Of a stretch of DNA of 64,000 nucleotides, positions 7,687 through 17,205 are shown piece by piece (position 1 is the stretch's first letter; the number at the start of each line of letters is the position of its first letter). The translations under genes and the position numbers were made by a program. The notes beneath the pieces were generated by a model. It searched no databases. It saw nothing but the letters and a program-made list of their open reading frames with translations, and was not told where the DNA came from. Source of the DNA: Dehalococcoidia bacterium UBA2991 (lineage in GTDB: Bacteria > Chloroflexota > Dehalococcoidia > Tepidiformales > Tepidiformaceae); assembly GCA_002346645.1 (NCBI GenBank), contig DEAD01000014.1:68522-132521 (forward strand). Reading direction: 5' to 3'.

Positions 7687-10194
7687 TTAGGCGAGAACAC
7701 CCTCCACCAAGAGTGCGGCTACTTGGTCATCCGTAAGTTCAAGGATGCGGCGACAGACCTCTTCCGTGTGCTCCCCGAAAAGAGGGGCAGCGGCTCGATG
7801 GACGCCAGGTGTCTCGCTGAGGCGAGAACAAGGTCCGTCATATGCCGTCCGACCGGTTTCAGGATGGATGAGGTACTGGTAATAGGCTCGGTCACGAACG
7901 TGAACATCCTTGTCGAGAATGTCCTGCGCATTCTGGACAACACCAGCAGGAACACCACGAACTTGCAGGTCCACCATTACTTCCTCCGCCCGGCGATCGG
8001 CAGTCCACTCGCTAACAAGCTCTTCTAATACCTCCTCATTCGCCTTACGCAAGTCATGTGTGGCGAAGCGCGGATCGGCAGAAAGCCCTGGCTGGCCGAT
8101 CGCATCACAGATAGCAACCCACTGACGATCGTTATGGCAGGCGATAGCGATCCAACGATCCTCAGAACCCTGTGATGTCGGGTCGTCCGCGCAACGAAAG
8201 GCACCGTGTGGAGCGGCGATTGGACTGCGATTACCACTACGAGTCTGGACCACGCCGTTGGCAGTGTAGTCGAGAATGGCAGGGGCAAGAGCATTCACTA
8301 CAGACTCAATCTGGGGCATCTCAACAAGCTGACCCTCGCCCGTAATATCACGATGACGAAGAGCTGCAAGAAGAGCGACTACGAGATGCCCTGGGTTAAT
8401 AACGTAGTCGGGATAGTTAGTGCCAATACCAATAGGAGGATGATGAGGAAAGCCGGAGAGTTCACTGATTCCGGTGATCGGAGTGAGAACGGCGCCAAAT
8501 CCAAGGAAGTCCCGGTGAGGACCAACCATTCCCTGCATGGGAGCGTAACCGGCAACGATTCTGGGATTAACACCAGAAACCTGTTCATACAGGAGGTTCC
8601 ACTTGTCCAAGACACGAGGGGTGAAGTTGGTCATAAAAATGTCAGAGCGCTCAATTAGACGATATGCCAGCTCCTGGCCCCGTTCAGTATTAAGATCTAG
8701 CAGAAAGCTAAGTTTTCCAGCATTGAAGTTATTGAAGTAGCCCGAAGCATTGTAGGTATCACTCATCTTCGAGCCGTCCTCATTGAGAGCGACTGGCTCG
8801 ACAATACGAAGAGAATCGATGCGGGTCTCAGATTCGATACGGACCACCTCCGCGCCAAAGGCAGCAAGGGTCTGCGCTGCAATAGGACCTGCTCCAAACC
8901 AGGAGAAATCAGCTACACGTACACCATCAAGCGGAAGGCTGGAACGGGTAGCAGCACGAGCTGGACGAGCTGGAACCTCTTTCCAATCAGCATCCATATG
9001 CTGGCCAAGGTTTGGTGGGGCGATAACATCCGCTGGAGTGGCCGAAAGGCGATAGGGTGGGCCAGGAAAGAGGACCGCTCGGGAATTTATCCTGACAGAA
9101 CGGTACCACTCACGGGCCCTTAACTGAGGATTCTCAACTAGGTCCTGGGGAGTTGAAACGAGACCGACAAGAAGACGTCGTCGTTGGCCCTCCTCATAGG
9201 CCTCCAGGGCGGTCATCGTTGCAAAGAATTGGGCAAGCACTTGGTTGATATGAGCTAAATGAACGGCCACATCCCGGCCCTCCTTTGAATCAGAGAGAGC
9301 TCTCGCCAGAAACTGAAGGTTCATGCCCCCTACCAACTCGGCATAGGGCTCATTGTGGAGATCGTGCGTAAAGCCCGCTGCGTCCATCCACTGAACGACC
9401 TCATCGAAGTCAGCACCCCCAGGAGCAGTGATATATGCCATGACATATCCCGCCTTAGTCGGATAAACACCTACACCCGGAATGGGCATGCGGAGCAGAC
9501 CGAGCGGACCTGTTCGCACGCGATTGGTCTGCTGGAAATCCCACATCATCATGGCCGTCTCCTGGGGTAAAGAGAGAGCCTCCTGTACAGAAACATCAAC
9601 CTGCTGGCCTTGCCCAGTGCGCTCAGCGTGGTGGAGTGCAACCAACGTGCCTTGCGAGGCCTGGATACTCGCGCAAATATTGCCCTGATTGCCATAGATT
9701 GAATTGGGCGGGTCTTCAGGCCTGCCCGCGAGGGTCATCACTCCACCCATTGCCTGCCCAACGATGTCGCTGTAAGCAAAGTTTGCATGGGGGCCTGTCT
9801 GGCCAAACCCAGTAATCGAGGTATAAACGAGGTTCGGCCGTTCACCGCACAGGTCACGGTAGCCAAGACCATAGCGCGCCAGAACTCCCGGCATGTGGTC
9901 TTCGAGAACGACATCGGCACCCAGTGCGTACTCACGGACACGATCACGATCGACTTCCTCATCGAGGTCGAGAGCAATGGAGCGCTTGGAGCTGTTCTGA
10001 GCCCAAAACGGAATGCTGGAATCTATTCCCGGGATGCCATCAAGGAAAGGAGAGGATTGACGCTGAACCCCACCCCCGGGAGGCTCGACCTTGATCACAT
10101 CGGCCCCGAGATCAGCTAGAAGTTTGCCGCAGTAGGCACCTATTTCATCAGTTAATTCGAGAACGCGGACTCTCGCCAGCGGACCGTTAGCCAT
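7687..10194 (-). CDS. Double-domain CaiB/BaiF (family III) CoA-transferase
   Basis: At 835 residues it is twice the normal family III length, and two complete CaiB/BaiF domains are visible. Domain 1 starts at residue 6 (ARVRVLELTDEIGAYCGK, then LADLGADVIKVEPP); domain 2 starts at about 433 (LDGVRVADFSWFGAGPIAA, then LAAFGAEVVRIES). Each has the ERTGQG/DITGEG turn that follows the core. Family III enzymes move CoA between carboxylic acids through an Asp-acyl intermediate. By hand alignment to formyl-CoA transferase, the catalytic Asp region is GNQGN in domain 1 (Asn) while domain 2 keeps an Asp (NYPDYV). ATG 10194 follows the TAG of the nitronate monooxygenase by 2 nt, with GAGGAG as Shine-Dalgarno. 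Confidence 0.9.
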   Translation of the reverse strand: MANGPLARVRVLELTDEIGAYCGKLLADLGADVIKVEPPGGGVQRQSSPFLDGIPGIDSSIPFWAQNSSKRSIALDLDEEVDRDRVREYALGADVVLEDHMPGVLARYGLGYRDLCGERPNLVYTSITGFGQTGPHANFAYSDIVGQAMGGVMTLAGRPEDPPNSIYGNQGNICASIQASQGTLVALHHAERTGQGQQVDVSVQEALSLPQETAMMMWDFQQTNRVRTGPLGLLRMPIPGVGVYPTKAGYVMAYITAPGGADFDEVVQWMDAAGFTHDLHNEPYAELVGGMNLQFLARALSDSKEGRDVAVHLAHINQVLAQFFATMTALEAYEEGQRRRLLVGLVSTPQDLVENPQLRAREWYRSVRINSRAVLFPGPPYRLSATPADVIAPPNLGQHMDADWKEVPARPARAATRSSLPLDGVRVADFSWFGAGPIAAQTLAAFGAEVVRIESETRIDSLRIVEPVALNEDGSKMSDTYNASGYFNNFNAGKLSFLLDLNTERGQELAYRLIERSDIFMTNFTPRVLDKWNLLYEQVSGVNPRIVAGYAPMQGMVGPHRDFLGFGAVLTPITGISELSGFPHHPPIGIGTNYPDYVINPGHLVVALLAALRHRDITGEGQLVEMPQIESVVNALAPAILDYTANGVVQTRSGNRSPIAAPHGAFRCADDPTSQGSEDRWIAIACHNDRQWVAICDAIGQPGLSADPRFATHDLRKANEEVLEELVSEWTADRRAEEVMVDLQVRGVPAGVVQNAQDILDKDVHVRDRAYYQYLIHPETGRTAYDGPCSRLSETPGVHRAAAPLFGEHTEEVCRRILELTDDQVAALLVEGVLA

Positions 10195-10196
10195 AA

Positions 10197-11369
10197 CTAC
10201 TCCTCGACACGCGCAACGACGGTCGCAGCAAGACGGTCGGCGAGAATCTCCACTGTCTCACCAATGATCTGTTCGAAGATGGCGGACGCGGGCCGAACTT
10301 CGTCCAGCATGCCAGCAATTTGGCCTGCAGCGTTCATTAGCAAGTCCTCACGCCCAGCCTCACGCAGGGAATGCGCAACATCGCGGATAACGATTCCCTG
10401 AACGCCCATGGGAAGAGCTCGAATACCACTGGCCTCCCAAGCATCAATAAGAGGATTACGGATATTGCGCATCGTCTTACCGCTGTACAGGCGCGTTATC
10501 TTCGTGTCCTCCTCAGTGGCAGCAAGGATGCGTTCAAGCTGAGCTTGAGGCTGGTTAGCTTCTTCAGAAACTAGAAAGGCAGTACCTACCCAAACCCCAG
10601 CCGCGCCAGCAGCAAGCATGGCTGCCATACCTCGACCACTGGCAATGCCTCCGGCAGCAATAACGGGTACGGGGTCGATGGCCTCAATAGCTTGAGTAAC
10701 TAGAGGCAGCGTTCCGATACGACCAGTATGTCCGCCAGCCTCAGTACCCTGGGCCACAACAGCATCAACCCCAGCCTCAGCGACCCGTTTGGCATTCTTG
10801 ACATTTCCGACGAGGGATAGAACAACAGTGCCATTAGCGCGCAGGCGATCCAGCCAAGGGGCAGGGCTTCCTAACCCTGCAGCAAATACAGGAACTTTCT
10901 CCTCAATTACGACTTCCATTTGGGCGTCGGACATACCTGTACTTCGCCCACGAAGAGCGGGGCGAGTCTCAGTAGTAACTGCTGGAGCATCGACCCACGG
11001 AACACCGAGATCAGCGAGGATCCCCTTAAGGCCCTCACGTACCTCAGCAGGAACGAGATCGCGGGGATCTACTGGGGGCGGCTTGTTACTAGCACCCCCC
11101 ATGTAGTTAGCAGGGAGTAGTAAGTCAACACCAAAGGGCTTATCAGTCAGTCCTCGGACTTTGTTTATCTCCTTACGAAGACGTTCAGGGGCATATCCAC
11201 TACCCCCGAGGACACCCAGGCCCCCTCCATTCGAAATAGCGGCCGCGAGCGGAGCGGTGGCGACGGGACCCACAATTCCACCAGCAACCGGCCCCATGCC
11301 GGCGAGGAGGAAGGGATACTCAATCCCTAACAGATCACAGAGATCGGTACGGAGGACGGGACGGGCCAT
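10197..11369 (-). CDS. Nitronate monooxygenase / FabK-like FMN oxidoreductase
   Basis: About 390 residues, TIM-barrel flavoprotein of the 2-nitropropane dioxygenase family. Signatures: LGIEYPFLLAGMG near the N-terminus, VAQGTEAGGHTG (phosphate/active-site loop, with the conserved His), PVIAAGGIASGRG and AGAAGVWVGTAFL. Such enzymes oxidise alkyl nitronates or reduce enoyl groups using FMN. The C-terminus has an extra helical tail. An open frame runs to 11474, but ATG 11369 has GGAG 6 nt upstream and matches the family N-terminus. It is the first gene of a two-gene unit with the double CoA-transferase and is transcribed divergently from polA. Confidence 0.88.
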   Translation of the reverse strand: MARPVLRTDLCDLLGIEYPFLLAGMGPVAGGIVGPVATAPLAAAISNGGGLGVLGGSGYAPERLRKEINKVRGLTDKPFGVDLLLPANYMGGASNKPPPVDPRDLVPAEVREGLKGILADLGVPWVDAPAVTTETRPALRGRSTGMSDAQMEVVIEEKVPVFAAGLGSPAPWLDRLRANGTVVLSLVGNVKNAKRVAEAGVDAVVAQGTEAGGHTGRIGTLPLVTQAIEAIDPVPVIAAGGIASGRGMAAMLAAGAAGVWVGTAFLVSEEANQPQAQLERILAATEEDTKITRLYSGKTMRNIRNPLIDAWEASGIRALPMGVQGIVIRDVAHSLREAGREDLLMNAAGQIAGMLDEVRPASAIFEQIIGETVEILADRLAATVVARVEE

Positions 11370-11441
11370 CAAAAACTCCAGCAGGCGAGTGCCCGCAGTA
11401 TAGCCGTGCAGCGATTGCGAACCCCCTCGCGACGGGGCACA

Positions 11442-11447
11442 TATAAT
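11442..11447 (+). promoter_or_regulatory. -10 box of polA (probable leaderless transcript)
   Basis: A perfect TATAAT is followed by CGGTGA and then the GTG start at 11454. The expected transcription start coincides with the start codon and no ribosome-binding site fits in between. A weak TTGCGA lies 21 nt upstream of the hexamer, which is a long spacer. Confidence 0.5.
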
Positions 11448-11453
11448 CGGTGA

Positions 11454-14192
11454 GTGGCTGCCAACAGCGAACAACCACGCCTAGTGATCCTGGATTCGCA
11501 CGGTATTCTTTTCCGGGCTTTTTTCGCCTTGGGCTCAGCACCTAACCCAATGATGAACAGCAAGGGCGAGCTGACATTCGCCACATACGGATATGCCGAA
11601 TCACTGCTACGTGTATTGGACCAACTCAAGCCAACACACATCTGTGCCGCCTGGGATGCCAAAGGCAAGACGTTCCGGCATGAGGCTCGCGAGGATTACA
11701 AGGCAACCCGGAGGAAGACCCCCGAGGACCTTTTGCCTCAAATGGAACGGGTTAGGGAAATGCTGAACGCATTTGCTATTCCCGTTTACGAAGCCCCGGG
11801 GTTTGAGGCCGATGATGTAGCCGGGACCATTGCAACGCGCACCGCCGCCGAAGGCATCGACACCTGGATCGTCACCTTGGACACCGACCTGGTTCAGCTG
11901 ATCCGCCCCAACCTAAATGTCTTCATGTTCCGTCCCTATCAGCGAGATACGGTGGTGTACGACACGAAGGCGGCAAGCGAAAGGTGGGGATTCAGCCCAG
12001 ACTTCATGACCGACTTCAAGGCTCTTCGTGGAGACTCCAGCGACAATATTCCAGGTATCAAAGGAGTTGGGGACAAGACCGCCGCCAATCTGATACGACA
12101 GTTTGGCCCGGTGGAGGAGATTTTCGCGAGACTTGATGAAATAACGTCGAAGTCGGTACGGGGCAAACTAGAAGGGAAGGAAGAGGAGGCACTGGAGAGT
12201 AAATACCTAGTCACGATCCGAACCGATGTGCCCTGCGACTTCAACTTTGATGCTTGCAAAGCAAGCGACTATGACCGAGAGCAGGTCGTAGCATTCTTTA
12301 GAGAGCTAGAGTTCCGAAGCCTAATCGACCGCTTGCCAAAAGCAGCCGATACCGAAGAAATGTCTGTGAGGCAACCACAGCTCGGTGCCTACACAAACGT
12401 CACTGAAGAAAAAGAGTTACACGAACTAGCGAAGCAGCTGCAGTCCTCGGATGAAGTCGCGGTGGGGGCGCTCTCTACGACAGGCGACTCTAAGGATGCA
12501 CTTTTGCTCGGCCTTTCCTTTGCAACGGAGCCGGGAAGAGCATGGTATGTGCCGCTCAGACACACACCGCGTCTCGACAAGCCGAGCGAGCAACTCTCGC
12601 TTGAGGCCATCCGAAAGGTCCTCGGTCCAATTCTGGCAGACCCCTCACAGCCCAAGATCGCATATGGGGCCAAGAAACTGCTACACCAGCTCAGACGAGA
12701 GGAGCTGGCACTGGAGGGTGTAACACACGAAGCCAGCTTGATGGCGTTTGTATTGGGCAAGGCTTCCCAAACTCTTGAGAACCTCGTAAGCGAACAGCTA
12801 GAAATTGAACTACGCCCACTAACAGCGTTAACAGGAACTGGCCGTAAAGCCGTACCACTAGCACAAGTCGACCCCGAGACCACAGGGGAGCTTGCTTGCC
12901 AACAAATCGACTTTCTGCTTCAGGTTATCCCAAAGATGGAATCTCAATTGCTAGAGCGGGGGCAGTGGGAACTCTACGCAGAGATGGAGCTTCCATTATT
13001 TCCAGTACTGGCAGATATGGAGGCCTTAGGGGTAGGTATTGATATCAGTGTGTTGAGTGAGATCTCGGAGGGATTGAGCGAAGAGATTGAAGAAGTAGCA
13101 ACAACTGTCTACGAGTACGTCGGCCGCCAGTTCAACATCGGGAGCCCCCAACAGCTGAGCGACATTCTATTCCGCGAGCTAGGACTCCCAGCTACTAGAC
13201 GCACTAAACAGGGATTTAGTACAGACCAACGCGCGCTAGAAGGATTACGAGAGACCCATCCAATTATTGAAGCCATCCTGCAATATCGACAGCTGACCAA
13301 ACTAAAGTCGACTTATCTTGATGCCCTACCAGAGGCAGTATCACCGGAAGATGGCCGTATCCATACAGACTTTCAACAAACAGTAGCGACAACAGGACGG
13401 CTAAGTAGCACGAATCCCAACCTGCAGAACATCCCCGTGCGAACAGAGATGGGCCGAGACATCCGCCGCGCTTTCGTCCCAGCGGGATACCACAACTCAG
13501 TATATGTAGCTGCCGACTATTCGCAGATAGAGTTGCGGGTGCTCGCGCATATTGCGGAAGACAAGGGGCTCATCGAGGCTTTCCTTGCAGACGCAGACAT
13601 CCACCAAGCAACGGCCGCAAGCGTTTATGGGGTCCAGCCAGAAGATGTAACCCGCCAAATGCGGGACACGGCAAAAATGGTGAACTTTGGAATTGCTTAC
13701 GGTATGGGATCGTTTGGGTTGAGCGACCGCACTGGGATGACGCGGGAGGAAGCCACCGCATTCATCGACAGGTACTACACGAACTTCCCGGGAATCAAAG
13801 CCTGGCAGGAGCACGTTCTTTCTACGACAAAGGAGAAGGGCTACGCTGAGACGCTTTTCGGACGCCGTCGCTACCTACCAGCAATCCACAGCCGAAACTT
13901 CCAAGTACGAAGCGCAGCCGAGAGGGAAGCTATCAACATGCCGATACAGGGAACGGCGGCAGACATTATTAAGGTAGCTATGATCCGTATCGCAGATGCA
14001 GCACGAAGAAAGGGGCTGCAAAGCCAGATGATCCTGCAGGTCCACGACGAGCTGATCTTCGAGGGACCGTCCGGCGAGGCTGAAGAGGTGGCCGGGTTGC
14101 TGGCAGAAATCATGCCGACAAGTACCCCAACCCCACTGAGGGTACCGCTAAAGATCGACTTGAAACGTGGAAGGACCTGGGCTGAGCTCTAG
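11454..14192 (+). CDS. polA: DNA polymerase I
   Basis: A 912-residue, three-part protein of normal length. Residues 1 to about 290 are the 5' nuclease: LVILDSHGILFRAFFAL, the acidic EADDVAGTIA and TLDTDLVQL, and the helix-hairpin-helix RGDSSDNIPGIKGVGDKTA. The middle third is the 3'-5' exonuclease fold, but the region that should hold the DTETD motif reads VAVGALSTTGDSK, so proofreading is probably lost. The polymerase domain has motif A DYSQIELR (D688), motif B RDTAKMVNFGIAYG and motif C QVHDE (D865). It repairs gaps and matures Okazaki fragments. GTG 11454 is used because the nuclease domain begins directly after it and a -10 box lies 6 nt upstream. Confidence 0.97.
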   Translation: MAANSEQPRLVILDSHGILFRAFFALGSAPNPMMNSKGELTFATYGYAESLLRVLDQLKPTHICAAWDAKGKTFRHEAREDYKATRRKTPEDLLPQMERVREMLNAFAIPVYEAPGFEADDVAGTIATRTAAEGIDTWIVTLDTDLVQLIRPNLNVFMFRPYQRDTVVYDTKAASERWGFSPDFMTDFKALRGDSSDNIPGIKGVGDKTAANLIRQFGPVEEIFARLDEITSKSVRGKLEGKEEEALESKYLVTIRTDVPCDFNFDACKASDYDREQVVAFFRELEFRSLIDRLPKAADTEEMSVRQPQLGAYTNVTEEKELHELAKQLQSSDEVAVGALSTTGDSKDALLLGLSFATEPGRAWYVPLRHTPRLDKPSEQLSLEAIRKVLGPILADPSQPKIAYGAKKLLHQLRREELALEGVTHEASLMAFVLGKASQTLENLVSEQLEIELRPLTALTGTGRKAVPLAQVDPETTGELACQQIDFLLQVIPKMESQLLERGQWELYAEMELPLFPVLADMEALGVGIDISVLSEISEGLSEEIEEVATTVYEYVGRQFNIGSPQQLSDILFRELGLPATRRTKQGFSTDQRALEGLRETHPIIEAILQYRQLTKLKSTYLDALPEAVSPEDGRIHTDFQQTVATTGRLSSTNPNLQNIPVRTEMGRDIRRAFVPAGYHNSVYVAADYSQIELRVLAHIAEDKGLIEAFLADADIHQATAASVYGVQPEDVTRQMRDTAKMVNFGIAYGMGSFGLSDRTGMTREEATAFIDRYYTNFPGIKAWQEHVLSTTKEKGYAETLFGRRRYLPAIHSRNFQVRSAAEREAINMPIQGTAADIIKVAMIRIADAARRKGLQSQMILQVHDELIFEGPSGEAEEVAGLLAEIMPTSTPTPLRVPLKIDLKRGRTWAEL

Positions 14193-14452
14193 CCGCCTCC
14201 GATAGCAGGAACGATAGTCAATTCATCGTCTTTAGCGATTGGCTCAGTAAGGCCATAGTGAAAGGCATGCCCATTGAGCGCAATGGAAAGTTCAGGGCGT
14301 ATCCGACCACCTTCCACCGTACGGTCCAAGAAACCGGGACAGTGCTCATCGACAGCACGCAGTACTTCGCCGAGCGTAGAACCCTCGACTTCAAGGAACG
14401 CAGCGCCAGCACAGAGCAAGCGCAGCGGCGACGGTATGAGCACCGTCGCCAC
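14189..14452 (-). CDS. MoaD/ThiS-family ubiquitin-like sulfur carrier
   Basis: An 87-residue beta-grasp protein ending in IGGG, matching the C-terminal Gly-Gly of MoaD/ThiS carriers that are thiocarboxylated to donate sulfur. The N-terminus VATVLIPSPLR and the middle EGSTLGEVLRAVDEHCPG, followed by IALNG, fit MoaD-type proteins. GTG at 14452 gives this N-terminus; the frame open to 14536 lies inside the molybdenum hydroxylase gene. It starts 4 nt after that gene's stop, so it is the last gene of the molybdenum hydroxylase operon, a fitting place for a molybdopterin-synthase small subunit. The extra third Gly is unusual. Its stop shares CTAG with the polA stop. Confidence 0.8.
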   Translation of the reverse strand: MATVLIPSPLRLLCAGAAFLEVEGSTLGEVLRAVDEHCPGFLDRTVEGGRIRPELSIALNGHAFHYGLTEPIAKDDELTIVPAIGGG

Positions 14453-14456
14453 CAGA

Positions 14457-16721
14457 CTACTGCAGGTTATGGAGCTCCTCCACCACGCGGCGGGGGGAGA
14501 TAGGAAGCTCCGTGAAACGATGCCCAGTAGCATCATTTATTGCGTTTGCGATGGCTGCCAAAGGCGGCACTATGGGTACCTCGCCAACCCCACGAACACC
14601 AAAGGGATGACCAGGGTTGGGAACCTCAACAATGATCGTGTCAATCATTGGTAGATCGAGACTGGTTGGCATACGGTAATCGAGGAAGGATGAGTTCTCC
14701 ATACGCCCATCCTCACCATAGTAGTACTCCTCATTTAAGGCCCAGCCGATGCCCTGCACAACTCCTCCTTGCATCTGGCCCTCCACGTAAGAGGGATGCA
14801 CAGCAGTGCCTACATCCTGAGCAATGGTGTATCGAAGGATTTCAACCTTGCCAGTTTCAGTATCCACCTCTACATCAACGAGATGAACACCAAAAGCAGC
14901 CCCGGGAGTACGAGCCATCACAGTGCCTCGACCCTGGAGGGGGCCACCCGTCTCCATCTGCTTCCCGGCGAGTTCAGCAAACGTAATCGTCTTCTCACTG
15001 TCCGACTTATGACGGAGCGAGCCATCGACGTACTCAACGTCTTCCGTCTCGCACTCCCAAAGCTTGGCAGCGCGAGAAACCATCTGCTGCTGGACATCTA
15101 GACCAGCCTCGTAGACAGCTTGGCCACTCGCATAGGTCGTGCGCGATCCGCCAGTAACATCGTTGTGCCCAACAGAATCAGTGTCGGCAACAGTAGGACG
15201 GATCCTCTCGTACTCAATGCCGAGAGTTTCAGCGAGCTGCATGGCAAGAGAAGCACGAGTACCACCAATATCAGTCGACCCCTCAATAAGGTTGACCGTG
15301 CCATCCGGATTCACAGAGGCAATGACAGACGACTGCATGCCTGCGTTGAACCAAAATCCACTTGCAACACCTCGACCACGGTTGGGACCCTCAATTGGTG
15401 ACTGGTAGTGGTCAGAAGACTGAACGGCCTGCACTGTCTCCTCGTGTCCTATACGCGGATGGGCCACACCCGTAATCATGCGAGATCCCTCTCGGGCGCT
15501 GTTGGACAGACGGAATTGCAATGGATCAGCACCCGATTCGCGTGCAAGCTCATCAATCAGCTGCTCGACGCAGAAGGACGCATTCGGCGCACCCGGAGCT
15601 CTATAAGCAGCCACCTTGGGCTTGTTCACAACAACGTCGAACGCATCGACCTTGAAGTTCTCTACTTCGTAAGGGGAGAGCATGCACATGGCACCAGCAC
15701 CAACTGGAGAGCCGGGAAAGGCGCCCGCCTCGAAGGCAAGACTTACTTCGGCAGCAGTTATCTTGCCGTCTTTTACGGCAATCTTTCCCTTCATATGGCC
15801 GCCACTAGTGGGCCCGGTGGCCTGAAAGACATCAGTACGATCCATGGTGAGTTGCACCGGGCGGCCGGACTTGCGAGAAAGAATCGCTGCAATTGGCTCC
15901 AAGTACAAACCAATCTTGCCGCCAAATCCGCCCCCGATCTCCATGGGAATCACCCGAATGCGCGAGACGGGGAGCTTGAGCAGCTCAGACAAGGCAGAGC
16001 GGACTGCAAAAGCCCCCTGTGTGCTTGTCCAGACTGTCAGAGTGCCGTCGGAATTCCAATTAGCAGTTCCGTTGTGGGGTTCGATATAGCCCTGGTGCAC
16101 CATCTTCGTGTCGAACTCACGCTCGACAACAATATCTGCGGCAGCAAACGCAGCCTCTACATCACCACCCTCAAAGCGAGTATGCGCAGCGATGTTACTA
16201 GCATTGTCGGACAGGTCCCCCGTGGGTGTTTTTGTATGGCGGCTATCATCGAGTAAGGGGGCATCCTCCCTCATCGCATCCTGCACATTAAGGACTGGCG
16301 GGAGAACCTCATATTCGACCTTAATAGCCTCAAGTGCCGAAAGAGCGTCGTGTACGTTCGTCGCAGCAACACCAGCCACTGCATGCCCACGGTAGAGCAC
16401 TTTGTCAGCAGCAAGAACATTCTTGCTCATATCAGAGGCGGTAGAGATACCCTCTCCCATATCGAGGGCCTTATCGGAAACAACAGGAAGATCAGCGTGG
16501 GTAACAACAGCGAGAACCCCCGGCATAGCTTGAGCAGCACTCGTATCAATAGAAACGATACGAGCATGTGCATGGGGGCTCCGCAACACCGCTCCATGCA
16601 CAAGGCCTGGAAGATTGATGTCAGCACCGTACAGAGCCTTACCTGTCACCTTCTCAACACCATCTGGCCGGATAGGCCGGGTACCGACGACCTTGTAATC
16701 AGGCTTCTCAGTTGTTGTCAT
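14457..16721 (-). CDS. Xanthine dehydrogenase-family molybdopterin-binding (large) subunit
   Basis: A 754-residue catalytic subunit of a molybdenum hydroxylase. It shows the N-terminal VGTRPIRPDGVEKVTGKALYG region, the Q-loop-like EIGGGFGGKI, the conserved AYRAPGAPNASF, and near the C-terminus RGVGEVPIVPPLAAIANAI with the catalytic Glu. The CO-dehydrogenase loop (AYRCSFR) is absent, so it is not a form I CODH; a purine, N-heterocycle or aldehyde hydroxylase is more likely, substrate unknown. It overlaps the 2Fe-2S subunit by 4 nt (ATGA) and is followed by the MoaD-like carrier. A 282-residue open frame on the opposite strand (15408-16256) is a shadow. Confidence 0.93.
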   Translation of the reverse strand: MTTTEKPDYKVVGTRPIRPDGVEKVTGKALYGADINLPGLVHGAVLRSPHAHARIVSIDTSAAQAMPGVLAVVTHADLPVVSDKALDMGEGISTASDMSKNVLAADKVLYRGHAVAGVAATNVHDALSALEAIKVEYEVLPPVLNVQDAMREDAPLLDDSRHTKTPTGDLSDNASNIAAHTRFEGGDVEAAFAAADIVVEREFDTKMVHQGYIEPHNGTANWNSDGTLTVWTSTQGAFAVRSALSELLKLPVSRIRVIPMEIGGGFGGKIGLYLEPIAAILSRKSGRPVQLTMDRTDVFQATGPTSGGHMKGKIAVKDGKITAAEVSLAFEAGAFPGSPVGAGAMCMLSPYEVENFKVDAFDVVVNKPKVAAYRAPGAPNASFCVEQLIDELARESGADPLQFRLSNSAREGSRMITGVAHPRIGHEETVQAVQSSDHYQSPIEGPNRGRGVASGFWFNAGMQSSVIASVNPDGTVNLIEGSTDIGGTRASLAMQLAETLGIEYERIRPTVADTDSVGHNDVTGGSRTTYASGQAVYEAGLDVQQQMVSRAAKLWECETEDVEYVDGSLRHKSDSEKTITFAELAGKQMETGGPLQGRGTVMARTPGAAFGVHLVDVEVDTETGKVEILRYTIAQDVGTAVHPSYVEGQMQGGVVQGIGWALNEEYYYGEDGRMENSSFLDYRMPTSLDLPMIDTIIVEVPNPGHPFGVRGVGEVPIVPPLAAIANAINDATGHRFTELPISPRRVVEELHNLQ

Positions 16722-17203
16722 GCCGAAACCTCTTCCATGTCAGACGCTTTAAGAACAGCGCGAACGATCTTGTCATAGCCAGTGCAGCGACAAAGATTAC
16801 CGGCCAGCCAATGACGTATCCGACCTTCATCGGGGGAAGGTTCGCTATCAAGCAAAGCCTTTGAAGCAATTATAAAACCAGGGGTACAAACACCACATTG
16901 CAGGGCTGCCTCCTCAAGGAAGCACTGCTGCAGAGGATGAAGGGCTTCACCCTCTGCAACCCCCTCGATAGTTGTAACTTCAGCACCTTCTGCCTCAACG
17001 CCAAGAACACAGCAAGAGTTCACGACGCGACCATTCATGATGACGCTACAGGCGCCACAGTTACCGTTATTGCAACCCTCTTTAGTGCCAGTCAGACCGA
17101 GCTCCTCGCGGAGGACCTCCAGCAAGCTCTGGCGAGGCTCGCAGAGGAAGTCAACTTCCTCACCGTTGAGGTTGGTTTGGATGTGAGTTCTACGTGTGGG
17201 CAT
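16718..17203 (-). CDS. 2Fe-2S subunit of molybdenum hydroxylase (CoxS/XdhC type)
   Basis: A 161-residue small subunit with two [2Fe-2S] centres. The plant-ferredoxin-type cluster uses C-x4-CGxC in GCNNGNCGAC plus a downstream Cys, and the helical domain uses CGVC and CRC in CGVCTPG and LCRCTGY. It relays electrons from the molybdenum site of the large subunit to FAD. Normal family length. It sits between the FAD subunit (2 nt gap) and the large subunit (4-nt ATGA overlap), giving the common medium-small-large order. Confidence 0.95.
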   Translation of the reverse strand: MPTRRTHIQTNLNGEEVDFLCEPRQSLLEVLREELGLTGTKEGCNNGNCGACSVIMNGRVVNSCCVLGVEAEGAEVTTIEGVAEGEALHPLQQCFLEEAALQCGVCTPGFIIASKALLDSEPSPDEGRIRHWLAGNLCRCTGYDKIVRAVLKASDMEEVSA

Positions 17204-17205
17204 TG

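Noticed and set aside
11370..11474. Longer start of the nitronate monooxygenase
   Set aside because: It would run through the polA promoter and start codon; ATG 11369 has a Shine-Dalgarno and family start.
15408..16256. 282-residue plus-strand ORF
   Set aside because: It lies fully antisense to the molybdenum hydroxylase large subunit, whose family motifs are certain.
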